The notes: a model not told the origin generated them from the sequence alone. Counted from the stretch's first letter, positions 54,026 to 62,915 are shown. The stretch is 64,000 nucleotides of DNA from Bacteroidota bacterium (GCA_947475165.1 CANJLD010000002.1:207005-271004); one strand, 5' to 3'. Translations and numbers: made by a program.

Positions 54026-55465
54026 ATGATTGAACTTCCATTCAGCACACGCTTAGAAGAACTTTACAGAATTCTTTCCGAAGCAGAGAAAAGAGAATTA
54101 GCTCGTTACCTCGCTTCTGCCTATTTCAATCGCGATGCAAGTCTGCTTGGCTTGCATCAATTCCTTTGCAAAGAACAGCCACAAGAAGTAAGATACGATA
54201 AGAAAGCAGCATGGAAATTTGTTGTTCCTAAAGCACAATACAACGAAAAGAAGTTTCGTTACATGGTGTCAGACTTGATTTCATCTACGGAGGAATTTAT
54301 TTACACGCAGCAAACGCAGAACGCAAAACCAAATTTTGTTCATGTGCTTGATGAATATTACACTTTGCGTGAAGCGGACGAAAACAAATCTTCTCTGGCA
54401 ACAAAAATTATAAACCGAAAGAATGCGAAGAAAAATATTCTAAGTCCCGAGTATTTTTTGGAACAGCATTTTAAGAATGAATTGATAGAGGAACTTCACG
54501 CAAGTTCGTTGAAGACTTACACGAAATTTATTGCAGAGAACAGAAAGAACGCCCCTTCGGGTTTAGATGTTTACTATGTAATTGAAAAACTGCGCCAAAT
54601 GTGTTTGGAGGCAAACGACAATAATGTCTTCGGAACAAAGACAAAATGTTTTTATGAAACTGAAACACTTCGACTTGCTTCATCAAAACTGTTTTTTGAA
54701 AATGAATTTGTGCGGGCGTATCTATCGGTGTATTACATGCTGGTTGAAAAAACCGAGCAGCAATATTTTACGCTAAAGAAGATTATCGCGCAACACGGTT
54801 ACGATTTTGAAGACAAGAACCTGGCAGAGATTTTTACTTACGCGCGCAACTTCTGCATTGGCAAAGTAAACGCAGGAAGAAGTGAATTTTTCGAAGAGCT
54901 TTTTGATTTGTATGAACAAGGCTTACAGAAGCGTGTGCTGTTACTGAACGGAGAAATCAATGAACGGAATTTTAAAAACATTGTAACTACTGCTCTAAGA
55001 ACAAAAAAATACGATTGGACTTTTGATTTCATCAACGAGTATCGCTATCAGTTAAACAAAGTAGTTCGCGAAAATGCTTACAACTATAATCTGGCGAATT
55101 ATTTTTTCCATACTAAAGAGTATGACAAAGCACTTCGAAATTTGCAGAAGGTGCAATTGAGCGATTTGTTTTATGGCTTAGATGCGCGTTCGTTGATGTT
55201 GAAGTGTTATTTTGAATTGGATGAGAAGGAAGCATTTCTCAATTCGTATTTCAGCTTCCGCATTTTTGTAATGCGCAGGAAAAATGTTTCAGAACAGCAC
55301 CGCAGAAACTATCTCAACTTTCTTCGCATTGCTAAAAAACTGATGAATCTTCGGGCAAGAGATAAGAAGGCAATTCAAAATCTTCAAAACGAAATAAAAA
55401 GCGCAAAAGCATTGGCAGATAAGAGCTGGCTGGAAGAGAAACTGAAAATTTATTTGACCAACTAA
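54026..55465 (+). CDS. Helical protein of unknown function, possibly TPR-like
   Basis: This 479-residue cytoplasmic protein is rich in Lys, Glu, Tyr and Phe and looks entirely helical. It begins with a possible small domain (RLEELYRILSEAEKRELARY). It contains paired-helix units such as NAYNYNLANYFFHTKEYDKA followed by LRNLQKVQL and GLDARSLMLKCYFELDEKEA, which resemble TPR units (about residues 345-420). No enzyme motif is visible. I have seen similar uncharacterised proteins in Bacteroidota. The gene has little space to either side and may be the first gene of a unit with the amidohydrolases. Confidence 0.72.
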   Translation: MIELPFSTRLEELYRILSEAEKRELARYLASAYFNRDASLLGLHQFLCKEQPQEVRYDKKAAWKFVVPKAQYNEKKFRYMVSDLISSTEEFIYTQQTQNAKPNFVHVLDEYYTLREADENKSSLATKIINRKNAKKNILSPEYFLEQHFKNELIEELHASSLKTYTKFIAENRKNAPSGLDVYYVIEKLRQMCLEANDNNVFGTKTKCFYETETLRLASSKLFFENEFVRAYLSVYYMLVEKTEQQYFTLKKIIAQHGYDFEDKNLAEIFTYARNFCIGKVNAGRSEFFEELFDLYEQGLQKRVLLLNGEINERNFKNIVTTALRTKKYDWTFDFINEYRYQLNKVVRENAYNYNLANYFFHTKEYDKALRNLQKVQLSDLFYGLDARSLMLKCYFELDEKEAFLNSYFSFRIFVMRRKNVSEQHRRNYLNFLRIAKKLMNLRARDKKAIQNLQNEIKSAKALADKSWLEEKLKIYLTN

Positions 55466-55498
55466 GAAATAATATTTTCACGTTCTCAAATTCTTTCT

Positions 55499-58400
55499 AT
55501 GCGCAAACTTGTATCTGTCTTCTGTCTTGTGTCTATTGTCTTGAGTCTGTTCTCACAAGAAACTACTTTCAAAACCAACGGACCGGATGACTTTCGCGAA
55601 GGCATTCATGCATTTACCAATGCCATCATTTGCAAAAACTACAACACCAAAATTGATTCGGCAACGCTGATTATTCGTGATGGCAAAATTGTAGATGCCG
55701 GTAAGAATATTTCTATTCCTAAATGTGCAATCGTTCACGACCTGAAAGGCAAGTTTATCTATCCAAGTTTCATTGATATTTTTTCTGATTACGGAATGCC
55801 TGATGTAACGAAAGCCAGAGGAAGCGAAGACCCGCAAATGGAATCGAACATTAAAGGTGCTTACGGATGGAATCAGGCTATTCACACCGATTTTCATGCT
55901 CATAGTAACTTTGTTGTGAACGATGGTAAGGCAGATGAACTTCGCAAAATTGGTTTTGGTACAGTGCTTACTAATAAGAAAGACGGCATTGCACGTGGCA
56001 CCGGTACGGTGGTTACACTCAATAATGACAAAGAAAATTTTGTAATTATTCAGCCGTATGCTTCTGCCAATTACTCTTTCAACAAAGGAAGCTCCACACA
56101 AGATTATCCGAGTTCGTTAATGGGAAGCATTGCGCTGTTGCGTCAAACTTATTATGACGCAAAGTGGTACAGCAGTAACTATGCTGTAAATAGGAAAGAA
56201 TTTAATATCAACTTGGATGAATGGAATTTACAACAAACGTTCCCGCAAATTTTTGATGCAGGTGGCGACTGGCAAAAAGTTTTGCGAGCAGATAAAGTAG
56301 GCGATGAGTTTTCGGTTCAATACATCATCAAGGCAAAAGGCGATGAATACAAGCGTATTGATGAAATAAAGAAGAGCAATGCAAAAATTATCACCTCATT
56401 GAATTTTCCGAAAGCATTTGATGTAGAAGACCCATACAAAGCGAATTGGGTTTCATTAGAGGATATGAAAAATTGGGAACTTGCACCAACCAATTGCGCG
56501 GCATTGGCAAAAGCAGGAATTGATTTTTCTCTTACTACTTCTGATTTAGAAAAGAAAGATGATTTCCTCGGAAATCTTCGCAAAGCAGTGAAATATGGTT
56601 TGGATTCTACGCTTGCATTGAAGGCTCTCACCTACAATCCGGCTTCTTTCATTAATGTATACGACAAAGTAGGTTCGCTTGAAACAGGAAAGCTTGCCAA
56701 CTTCTTCATTACATCAAAACCTTTGTTCGATGAAAAATGTGTTATCAACGAAAACTGGATTCAAGGCAAGCGTTACGAGGTAAATGCGTTTGATGCCAAA
56801 GATATTCGCGGTGAGTATGCTTTGAATTTGTATGTCAATTCTCCTTCAACGGCAAAATATAAACTCAAGCTGACCGGTGATGCATCTTCACCTAAGGCAC
56901 AACTTATTTTGAGCGATAGCGCAAAATTGGATGTGAAAATCTCTTACAAGGACAAAGATATTTCGCTTTCATTTTCTACCGATAAAAAGGCGACTGAGAA
57001 AATCCGCTTGAGCGGAACGATTGATTATGCCACCAACACCTGGTACGGTAAAGGTCAATATGCTGATGGAAGTTGGGTGAACTGGGATGCCACACTAACC
57101 AAAGGGCCGGATGCCGACACAACAAAACCGAAAAAAGATACAATTGATGTAACGAAGAATTTGGGCAAAGTAATTTTCCCTTTCCTCGCTTATGGCAATG
57201 AGCAGGTACCGGTGCAGGAAAATTTCTTAATCAAGAATGGAACAGTTTGGACGAATGAAACAGAAGGTGTTTTACAAAACACCGATGTAATTATCCGCGC
57301 GGGAAAAATTTCTGCTGTTGGAAAAAATCTTGCGTGTGCCGATTGCAAAACAATTGATGCCACTAACAAATTTGTTACAGCCGGAATTATTGACGAACAC
57401 AATCACATTGCTATTCAGGAAGGCGTAAATGAAGGAAGCAAGGCAAGTAGCGCAGAAGTTCGTATTGGTGATGTGGTAAGTTGCGATGACATTAATATTT
57501 ACCGTCAGCTTGCCGGTGGAGTTATTGGTGCTCAGTTGCTACACGGTTCGGCAAATCCTATTGGCGGACAAAGTGCGCTCGTAAAATTCCGTTGGGGATA
57601 CACACCGGAGAAAATGAAGTTTGAAGGCGCTGATGGATTCATCAAATTCGCGCTAGGTGAAAACGTAAAGCAATCTAACTGGGGCGACCACAACCGCATT
57701 CGTTATCCGCAAACGCGTATGGGCGTTGAGCAGACTTACTACAATTATTTTACAAAGGCTCGAGAATACAGCAAGTTATGGAACGCTTACAATGCTGCGA
57801 AAGTGAAAGGCGTTTCGTCACGCAGAGATATTGAGTTAGATGCGCTTGCTGAAATTCTGAACCAAAAAAGATTTATCACGTGCCACAGTTATGTGCAGAG
57901 CGAAATAAATATGCTGATGCACGTAGCAGATTCGTTCAACTTTAAAGTGAACACGTTTACGCATATTTTGGAAGGGTACAAAGTAGCTGACAAAATGAAA
58001 GCGCACGGAGTAAACGCTTCCACCTTTGCCGATTGGTGGGCTTACAAGTATGAGGTGATTGATGCCATTCCTTACAACGCGGCAATTCTTACAAAGGTTG
58101 GCATTAATACCGCCATAAATTCTGACGATGCTGAAATGGCGCGTAGATTAAATCAGGAAGCTGCCAAGAGTATTAAGTATGGTGGGCTAAGCGAAAGTGA
58201 AGCATGGAAAATGGTTACACTCAATCCTGCCAAGATGCTGCACTTAGATAACCGCACCGGTTCTATTAAAGTTGGGAAAGATGCGGATGTAGTAGTATGG
58301 AGTGCAAACCCGCTTTCTATTTATGCTAAAGCAGAAAAAACTTTTGTGGACGGAATTTTATTCTTCGACTATGAAAAAGATTTATTGAAGCGTGAAGAAA

Positions 58401-58531
58401 TACGCAAGGAGCGCGCCCGCTTAATTCAGAAAATGCTGGATGATAAAAAGGGCGGAGGCGCTACACAGGAACCGGTGAAGAAAGAGAATAAAGAATATTC
58501 ATGCAGTGAGTTTGAACAACATAATCATTAA
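55499..58531 (+). CDS. Exported amidohydrolase with two domains, only the second with metal ligands
   Basis: This 1010-residue protein has a signal peptide (MRKLVSVFCLVSIVLSLFSQ) and two amidohydrolase (imidazolonepropionase-like) domains. In the first (about residues 25-430) the position of the HxH metal site reads YPSFIDIFSDYGMPD, with no histidines. In the second (about 575-990) it is intact: TAGIIDEHNHIAIQEGVNEG, with the later His of MLMHVADSF, and the catalytic Asp in NTAINSDDAEMARRLN. So one active site is expected. The substrate is unknown; cyclic amides or peptides are likely. A paralogous gene follows 18 bp later. Confidence 0.88.
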   Translation: MRKLVSVFCLVSIVLSLFSQETTFKTNGPDDFREGIHAFTNAIICKNYNTKIDSATLIIRDGKIVDAGKNISIPKCAIVHDLKGKFIYPSFIDIFSDYGMPDVTKARGSEDPQMESNIKGAYGWNQAIHTDFHAHSNFVVNDGKADELRKIGFGTVLTNKKDGIARGTGTVVTLNNDKENFVIIQPYASANYSFNKGSSTQDYPSSLMGSIALLRQTYYDAKWYSSNYAVNRKEFNINLDEWNLQQTFPQIFDAGGDWQKVLRADKVGDEFSVQYIIKAKGDEYKRIDEIKKSNAKIITSLNFPKAFDVEDPYKANWVSLEDMKNWELAPTNCAALAKAGIDFSLTTSDLEKKDDFLGNLRKAVKYGLDSTLALKALTYNPASFINVYDKVGSLETGKLANFFITSKPLFDEKCVINENWIQGKRYEVNAFDAKDIRGEYALNLYVNSPSTAKYKLKLTGDASSPKAQLILSDSAKLDVKISYKDKDISLSFSTDKKATEKIRLSGTIDYATNTWYGKGQYADGSWVNWDATLTKGPDADTTKPKKDTIDVTKNLGKVIFPFLAYGNEQVPVQENFLIKNGTVWTNETEGVLQNTDVIIRAGKISAVGKNLACADCKTIDATNKFVTAGIIDEHNHIAIQEGVNEGSKASSAEVRIGDVVSCDDINIYRQLAGGVIGAQLLHGSANPIGGQSALVKFRWGYTPEKMKFEGADGFIKFALGENVKQSNWGDHNRIRYPQTRMGVEQTYYNYFTKAREYSKLWNAYNAAKVKGVSSRRDIELDALAEILNQKRFITCHSYVQSEINMLMHVADSFNFKVNTFTHILEGYKVADKMKAHGVNASTFADWWAYKYEVIDAIPYNAAILTKVGINTAINSDDAEMARRLNQEAAKSIKYGGLSESEAWKMVTLNPAKMLHLDNRTGSIKVGKDADVVVWSANPLSIYAKAEKTFVDGILFFDYEKDLLKREEIRKERARLIQKMLDDKKGGGATQEPVKKENKEYSCSEFEQHNH

Positions 58532-58549
58532 ACAGAAACAAGAATTATT

Positions 58550-59851
58550 ATGAATAAATATTTTTTAATCGCGCTCATTAGCATTATCACTTTTGCAAAT
58601 GCATTTTCTCAAAGCGATGTGCCTGCACCCGCACCTAAACAATCGCAAAGCATTTACTTAACCCATGCCACCATTCATATAGGCAACGGAAAGGTTCTGC
58701 AAAATGCTACCATCGGTTTCGAGAATGGTAAAATTATTTTTCTGGAAGAAAATCCTTCTTTCAAAACAGATGAAACCATGGGCAAGATGATTGACTGCAC
58801 CGGTAAGCATATTTATCCGGGCATTATTGCTGCCAATACAAAAGTCGGGCTCGATGAAATTGAAGCCGTGCGCGCTACTAACGATTATGCAGAGGTTGGC
58901 AATTACAACCCTGATGCACGTGCTATCATAGCTTACAATACAGATTCGCGCGTTACACCAACCGTTCGCAGCAACGGAGTTTTGTTTGCGCAAAGCACTC
59001 CGCTTTACGGAACTGTTTCCGGAACTTCTGCAGTTGTTCAGCTTGATGCCTGGAACTGGGAAGATGCCCTGTTAAAAGAAGACGGAGTCTGGATGAACTG
59101 GCCTAGCATGCAAAGCCGAGGAGGTTGGTGGGCTGAGCCTTCGGCATCAACTACCAATAAAGATTACGACAAGCAGGTGAATGCCATCAAGGATTATTTC
59201 CGCGATGCAAAAAGCTATGCCGATGCCGGTGCGCACGACAAAAAAAATCTTCGTTTCGAAGCTATGACCGGTTTGTTTTCAAAAGCTAAAACGCTTTACA
59301 TCAATGTTGACCGCGTAAAAGAAATTCAACACGCTATTGCCTTTACGGAAGAGTTTGGTTTGCGGTTAGTAATAAGCGGTGGCGAAGAAAGCTGGATGAT
59401 AGCCGATGAACTGGCGAAGAAGAACGTGGCTGTCATCCTCGGTAAAACACACGAATTGCCTTCCGGTGACGATGCGGATATTGACCAGCCGTTTAAGACA
59501 CCTGGAGTTTTACAAAGAGCTGGTGTGTTGTTTTGCCTGAGTATTCCCGGTGGTTTTTGGCAGGAGCGCAACCTTCCTTTCAATGCCGGAACTTCTGTTG
59601 CCTATGGCTTAACCAAAGAAGAAGCTCTTGCAGCAATTACTTTAAACACAGCAAAAATTCTTGGGGTAGATGCGCAAATAGGTTCGCTTGAAAAAGGCAA
59701 GGATGCATCGCTCATTGTGTCCACCGGTGATGTGCTCGACATGAAAACTTCCGACATTCAATACGCTTTTATAGGCGGAAGAATGATTGACTTGAACAAC
59801 AAGCAGAAAGAACTGAACCAAAAGTTTAGTAAGAAGTACGGCCTGAATTAG
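58550..59851 (+). CDS. Exported amidohydrolase-like protein lacking the HxH metal site
   Basis: This 433-residue protein has a signal peptide (MNKYFLIALISIITFANAFS, Q) and an amidohydrolase fold. The beta-sandwich start IYLTHATIHIGNGKVLQNAT is clear, but the metal site reads IYPGIIAANTKVGLDEIEAV instead of a PGxxDxHxH form. Later pieces are typical, e.g. GLTKEEALAAITLNTAKILG and QIGSLEKGKDASLIVSTGDV. It is probably not a metal-dependent hydrolase on its own. It lies 18 bp after the two-domain paralogue, so the two may form a complex. Confidence 0.85.
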   Translation: MNKYFLIALISIITFANAFSQSDVPAPAPKQSQSIYLTHATIHIGNGKVLQNATIGFENGKIIFLEENPSFKTDETMGKMIDCTGKHIYPGIIAANTKVGLDEIEAVRATNDYAEVGNYNPDARAIIAYNTDSRVTPTVRSNGVLFAQSTPLYGTVSGTSAVVQLDAWNWEDALLKEDGVWMNWPSMQSRGGWWAEPSASTTNKDYDKQVNAIKDYFRDAKSYADAGAHDKKNLRFEAMTGLFSKAKTLYINVDRVKEIQHAIAFTEEFGLRLVISGGEESWMIADELAKKNVAVILGKTHELPSGDDADIDQPFKTPGVLQRAGVLFCLSIPGGFWQERNLPFNAGTSVAYGLTKEEALAAITLNTAKILGVDAQIGSLEKGKDASLIVSTGDVLDMKTSDIQYAFIGGRMIDLNNKQKELNQKFSKKYGLN

Positions 59852-59856
59852 AATCT

Positions 59857-61335
59857 TTACTCTATTACAAACTTCTTCAATTTTCTTTCAAATTCATTTT
59901 TTACCTCCACAAAATAAACTCCCCGTGCCAAATCATTCACCGGCAGTTCAGTCCGGTACGTTCCCGAAACTTCGTAGCCGAGCGTAATTATTTTTGAAGT
60001 TTGCCCGAGCAGGTTCGTGATTTTAATTTCTGTATTTCCTGAATGGCGAAGCACATAATTTATGTTCAGCTTATCTTTTGCCGGCACCGGTGAAACAGCA
60101 ATTCCGGTTTCGGTTTCAGAAATATTATTGATGCCGGTAACTACACATGCACCCTGATAGAAACTTGTCACTCCTCCAAAGTAAGTGGCAATACAACCGT
60201 TGGTGTAAGTAACACTATCGCAGCCGCAAACGGGGTCAACCAGCGGGGCATCGCAGCACAAGCTGCCGGGTTGGCATATCAAAGCAGAATCAATACATAC
60301 ATGCGGCCCGAAAACAGAATCGCAGGCTGTAGCGGTGCAAGCATTCATGTCTGTTACAGTTACACAATAAACTCCTTCACCAAGGTTAGATATAGAATCT
60401 GAAATACTTCCATTGCTCCAAAGGAAAGTAAATGCCGGCGTGCCTCCACTTGCGTTTACCTTAATACTTCCGTTAGTTGCCACATACGAAGTAGGATGAT
60501 GAATACTAAGCGAAGCAGAAAGATTATTGCATAGCGGCTGAATGTCACTGGTATCAATACATGTAATATCTACACCGGTGCCCTGCATGCAAAACGAAAT
60601 ACAGCTATTGCCCACAAACGAAAAATGAATGGTGTCTCCAATACTAAATCCTAAAGATTGCAAGCCGATATTGCAGGGCATCAGCAAACTTGCACCGAGC
60701 GTATCAATCAGCCAGCACTCCACGCCATCTACAACTATACCGGTGTTGGCGCATGATGAATTGTTCAGCGAAAGTGCATCTACTTTAAACTCGGTAGCCG
60801 CAGGGGCAAAACCACAACCGCCATAAACACTGCCACCGGTAATAGTTATCCGGCACGAATCGTAAACAGAACTATTGCTGGTAACCGGAACAGTCAATTG
60901 ATTCCAGACCATATTGCTGCCACCGTTATGGCTCCAGTAACCGGTATCCACCACATTGCCGTTGTTCAGAATTTCTATGAGCACCGAAACTGTATCCTGT
61001 TGAGCGAAACCAATGTCGTTTACACATGGCGGAAAATTTATTTTGTAATGCAACGTAAGCGAAGCCGGATGCTGGGCAATGGCAAAGGTTGTTTTTGCCC
61101 AAGAATGAAACGCTCCGTTGCCTATCAGGTTGGCAGAAAAACTTCCCGAGTACCGGTCGGTATCTTTCACAACAATGTATGGATTATACGGAGGCAATGT
61201 AAGCGGATAGCTGTTGGTCTGCCATTGCAAAGGCACAGGTTGGTTGTCCCACAATTCAAAACCGCTGTTAGGAATTTGTGCAAAGGCAAGGCAGGCAGAG
61301 AAAAGAATTACAAAAGAGAGAAGAAGTTTTTTCAT
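59857..61335 (-). CDS. Secreted protein with SprB repeat, Kazal-like domain and T9SS type A tail
   Basis: This 492-residue protein has a signal peptide (MKKLLLSFVILFSACLAFAQ). An N-terminal jelly-roll-like domain follows (IPNSGFELWDNQPVPLQWQT; about residues 21-190), similar to carbohydrate-binding modules. Then come a cysteine-bearing region, a SprB repeat (HHPTSYVATNGSIKVNASGG, FLWSNGSISDSISNLGEGVY; about 275-345) and a Kazal-type stretch (PLVDPVCGCDSVTYTNGCIA; about 362-395). The type A sorting tail is VSPVPAKDKLNINYVLRHSG to LARGVYFVEVKNEFERKLKK. Kazal domains are often protease inhibitors; here inhibition is not shown. Confidence 0.9.
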   Translation of the reverse strand: MKKLLLSFVILFSACLAFAQIPNSGFELWDNQPVPLQWQTNSYPLTLPPYNPYIVVKDTDRYSGSFSANLIGNGAFHSWAKTTFAIAQHPASLTLHYKINFPPCVNDIGFAQQDTVSVLIEILNNGNVVDTGYWSHNGGSNMVWNQLTVPVTSNSSVYDSCRITITGGSVYGGCGFAPAATEFKVDALSLNNSSCANTGIVVDGVECWLIDTLGASLLMPCNIGLQSLGFSIGDTIHFSFVGNSCISFCMQGTGVDITCIDTSDIQPLCNNLSASLSIHHPTSYVATNGSIKVNASGGTPAFTFLWSNGSISDSISNLGEGVYCVTVTDMNACTATACDSVFGPHVCIDSALICQPGSLCCDAPLVDPVCGCDSVTYTNGCIATYFGGVTSFYQGACVVTGINNISETETGIAVSPVPAKDKLNINYVLRHSGNTEIKITNLLGQTSKIITLGYEVSGTYRTELPVNDLARGVYFVEVKNEFERKLKKFVIE

Positions 61336-61425
61336 GGCGACAAGTTATTGTTATTGTAAAACGATAAAAACTTTCCTTTCGTTGCTCGGCAAAAAAATAT
61401 TTTCGCGCCATGTATTCACCAAACG

Positions 61426-61453
61426 CTACTTACTACTAACTACTCGCTACTCA
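61426..61453 (+). repeat. Heptanucleotide repeat touching the trmB start codon
   Basis: Four 7-bp units are CTACTTA, CTACTAA, CTACTCG and CTACTCA. The last A is the A of the trmB ATG. A change in unit number would change the leader by 7 nt without touching the frame. Confidence 0.85.
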
Positions 61454-62136
61454 TGGGCAAAGCCAAAATGTTTAAGATAAAGAGTATCGACACGTTCCCT
61501 AATGTGTTCCAGAACCCTCATTTCACCAAGCTGTTTTTGGTGAACAGCGAAGGCGAGGAACTAAACCCAAAGGGAAAATGGCGCAGCGATATTTTTAAAA
61601 ACGATAATCCGATTGTGCTTGAACTGGCATGCGGTAAAGGCGATTATGCCATAGCGCTCGCGAGAAAATATCCCGACAAAAACTTTATTGGAATTGACTC
61701 GAAAGGTGCCCGTCTCTTTACCGGCTCCAAAACAGCGATGGAAGAAAAGCTGACGAATGTTGTTTTCGTGCGAATGAAGATTGAAAACATCATGAACTTT
61801 TTTTCTGAAAATGAAGTGGATGAAATCTGGATTACTTTCCCTGACCCGTTTCCAAAGCTGAGAGATGCGAAAAGAAGATTGAGTGCACAATCGTTTCTGG
61901 CGCGCTACAAAAAAATCTCAAAGCCCGATGCCATCCTGCATTTTAAAACCGATGATTTGCCGCTGCATCTTTTTACTAAAGAAATGGCTGAAGAGTTCAG
62001 TCCGAAGATTATTTACTGCAAAGAGAGCATCTATTCTGCCCCTTTAGAATATGAAGAATTGAATATTCAAACCTATTACGAGAAGAAACACCTTGCGCAA
62101 GGGCGAACAATCAATTATATTAGGTTCCGTTTATGA
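61453..62136 (+). CDS. trmB: tRNA (guanine-N7-)-methyltransferase
   Basis: This 227-residue enzyme methylates N7 of G46 in the variable loop of tRNAs using SAM. The family blocks are present: VLELACGKGDYAIALARKYP (SAM-binding motif I, about residues 56-75), FIGIDSKGARLFTGSKTAME, the signature DEIWITFPDPFPKLRDAKRR and HFKTDDLPLHLFTKEMAEEF. The start is ATG 61453; an ATG 15 bp later is possible. It overlaps the alkyltransferase-like gene by 4 bp (ATGA), which implies coupled translation. Confidence 0.94.
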   Translation: MGKAKMFKIKSIDTFPNVFQNPHFTKLFLVNSEGEELNPKGKWRSDIFKNDNPIVLELACGKGDYAIALARKYPDKNFIGIDSKGARLFTGSKTAMEEKLTNVVFVRMKIENIMNFFSENEVDEIWITFPDPFPKLRDAKRRLSAQSFLARYKKISKPDAILHFKTDDLPLHLFTKEMAEEFSPKIIYCKESIYSAPLEYEELNIQTYYEKKHLAQGRTINYIRFRL

Positions 62137-62522
62137 AAAAGAAAAAGGTAAAGACTAAACCCAAAGAGCAAGAGAAACCTCTTTTATCGAAGAGTTATAC
62201 CTTTTTCGAAAATGTGTACGAGGTAGCACGCTTAATTCCGAAAGGGAGAGTAACCAGTTACGGAGCTATTGCGAAGTATCTCGGCACAGGCAGGTCGGCA
62301 CGAATGGTGGGTTATGCAATGAACAATGCCCATGCGCAAATTCCTGTAGTTCCGGCACATCGGGTAGTAAATCGCAATGGCATGCTCACCGGCAAGCATC
62401 ATTTCGGCTCGCCTGATTTGATGCAAAAGCTCTTGGAGAAAGAAGGAATAAAAGTGAGAAAAGATACCGTAATTGATTTTAAAACGCTATTTTGGAATCC
62501 GCAACAGGAGCTAAGCTTCTGA
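62133..62522 (+). CDS. Alkyltransferase-like protein (ATL), acceptor Cys replaced by Ala
   Basis: This 129-residue protein has the DNA-binding domain of O6-alkylguanine-DNA alkyltransferases: VYEVARLIPKGRVTSYGAIA (about residues 28-47), RSARMVGYAMNNAH and the active-site block. That block reads PAHRVVNRNG with Ala75 instead of the acceptor cysteine of PCHRV. Such ATL proteins bind alkylated guanines without repairing them and hand them to nucleotide excision repair. A Lys-rich N-terminal extension of about 15 residues is present. It is coupled to trmB by a 4-bp overlap. Confidence 0.9.
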   Translation: MKKKKVKTKPKEQEKPLLSKSYTFFENVYEVARLIPKGRVTSYGAIAKYLGTGRSARMVGYAMNNAHAQIPVVPAHRVVNRNGMLTGKHHFGSPDLMQKLLEKEGIKVRKDTVIDFKTLFWNPQQELSF

Positions 62523-62586
62523 TTGAACAGCCAATAATACGCTCAAATTATCGCGCTGTCAGGTTTGCTTATAAGGAAAGGAATCA

Positions 62587-62594
62587 TATTTTTG
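62587..62594 (+). promoter_or_regulatory. -7 box (TATTTTTG) of the PID-CTERM-like gene
   Basis: TATTTTTG is a perfect TAnnTTTG box ending 27 nt before ATG 62622. It supports that start rather than the earlier in-frame start at 62565. Confidence 0.55.
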
Positions 62595-62621
62595 TTACTA
62601 TCAGCTACAAATGAACGATTA

Positions 62622-62822
62622 ATGAAACAGAGATTTTTACAAAAAACTGTATTGGCGGTAATTATGATGGTTGCTGTGCTATTTGTGTATTCACAAGGCG
62701 GGCCACCACCACCACCACCACCACCTGCACCACCAACAGGAGTTCCTATTGACGGAGGCGTGTTTCTGCTTTTAGAAGCAGGTTTGGTTTATGGAGCAAG
62801 AAAGCTTTATCAAGAGCAATAA
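62622..62822 (+). CDS. Small PID-CTERM-like exported protein
   Basis: The start at 62622 gives 66 residues: a signal peptide (MKQRFLQKTVLAVIMMVAVL, FVYSQ), a short linker GGPPPPPPPPAPP, and an ending PIDGGVFLLLEAGLVYGARK plus LYQEQ. That ending has the motif PIDGG, a hydrophobic helix and basic residues. It looks like the PID-CTERM sorting signal of Bacteroidota, similar in principle to PEP-CTERM signals read by exosortases. The mature protein would be almost only the proline linker. No exosortase gene is in the window. The assignment rests on the motif alone. Confidence 0.65.
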   Translation: MKQRFLQKTVLAVIMMVAVLFVYSQGGPPPPPPPPAPPTGVPIDGGVFLLLEAGLVYGARKLYQEQ

Positions 62823-62843
62823 ATTCAATAGTTAACGGCATAA

Positions 62844-62880
62844 AAAATCCCGTCTCGGTTTTACCAAGACGGGATTTTTA
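62844..62880. terminator. Bidirectional terminator with a perfect 13-bp stem
   Basis: AAAAATCCCGTCT (62844-62856) is perfectly inverted at 62868-62880, with an 11-nt loop and A/T tracts on each side. It lies between the convergent PID-CTERM-like gene and the oxidoreductase gene. Confidence 0.9.
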
Positions 62881-62887
62881 TTTTGTA

Positions 62888-62915
62888 TTAAGTCCCCTTT
62901 AGGGGATTTAGGGGT
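62888..62915 (-). repeat. 28-bp palindromic repeat directly after a stop codon (copy 2)
   Basis: This is the exact reverse complement of 4227-4254. It begins on the base next to the stop codon of the 62916 gene and reads away from that gene in the same orientation as copy 1 does from the nifU-like gene. Confidence 0.9.
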
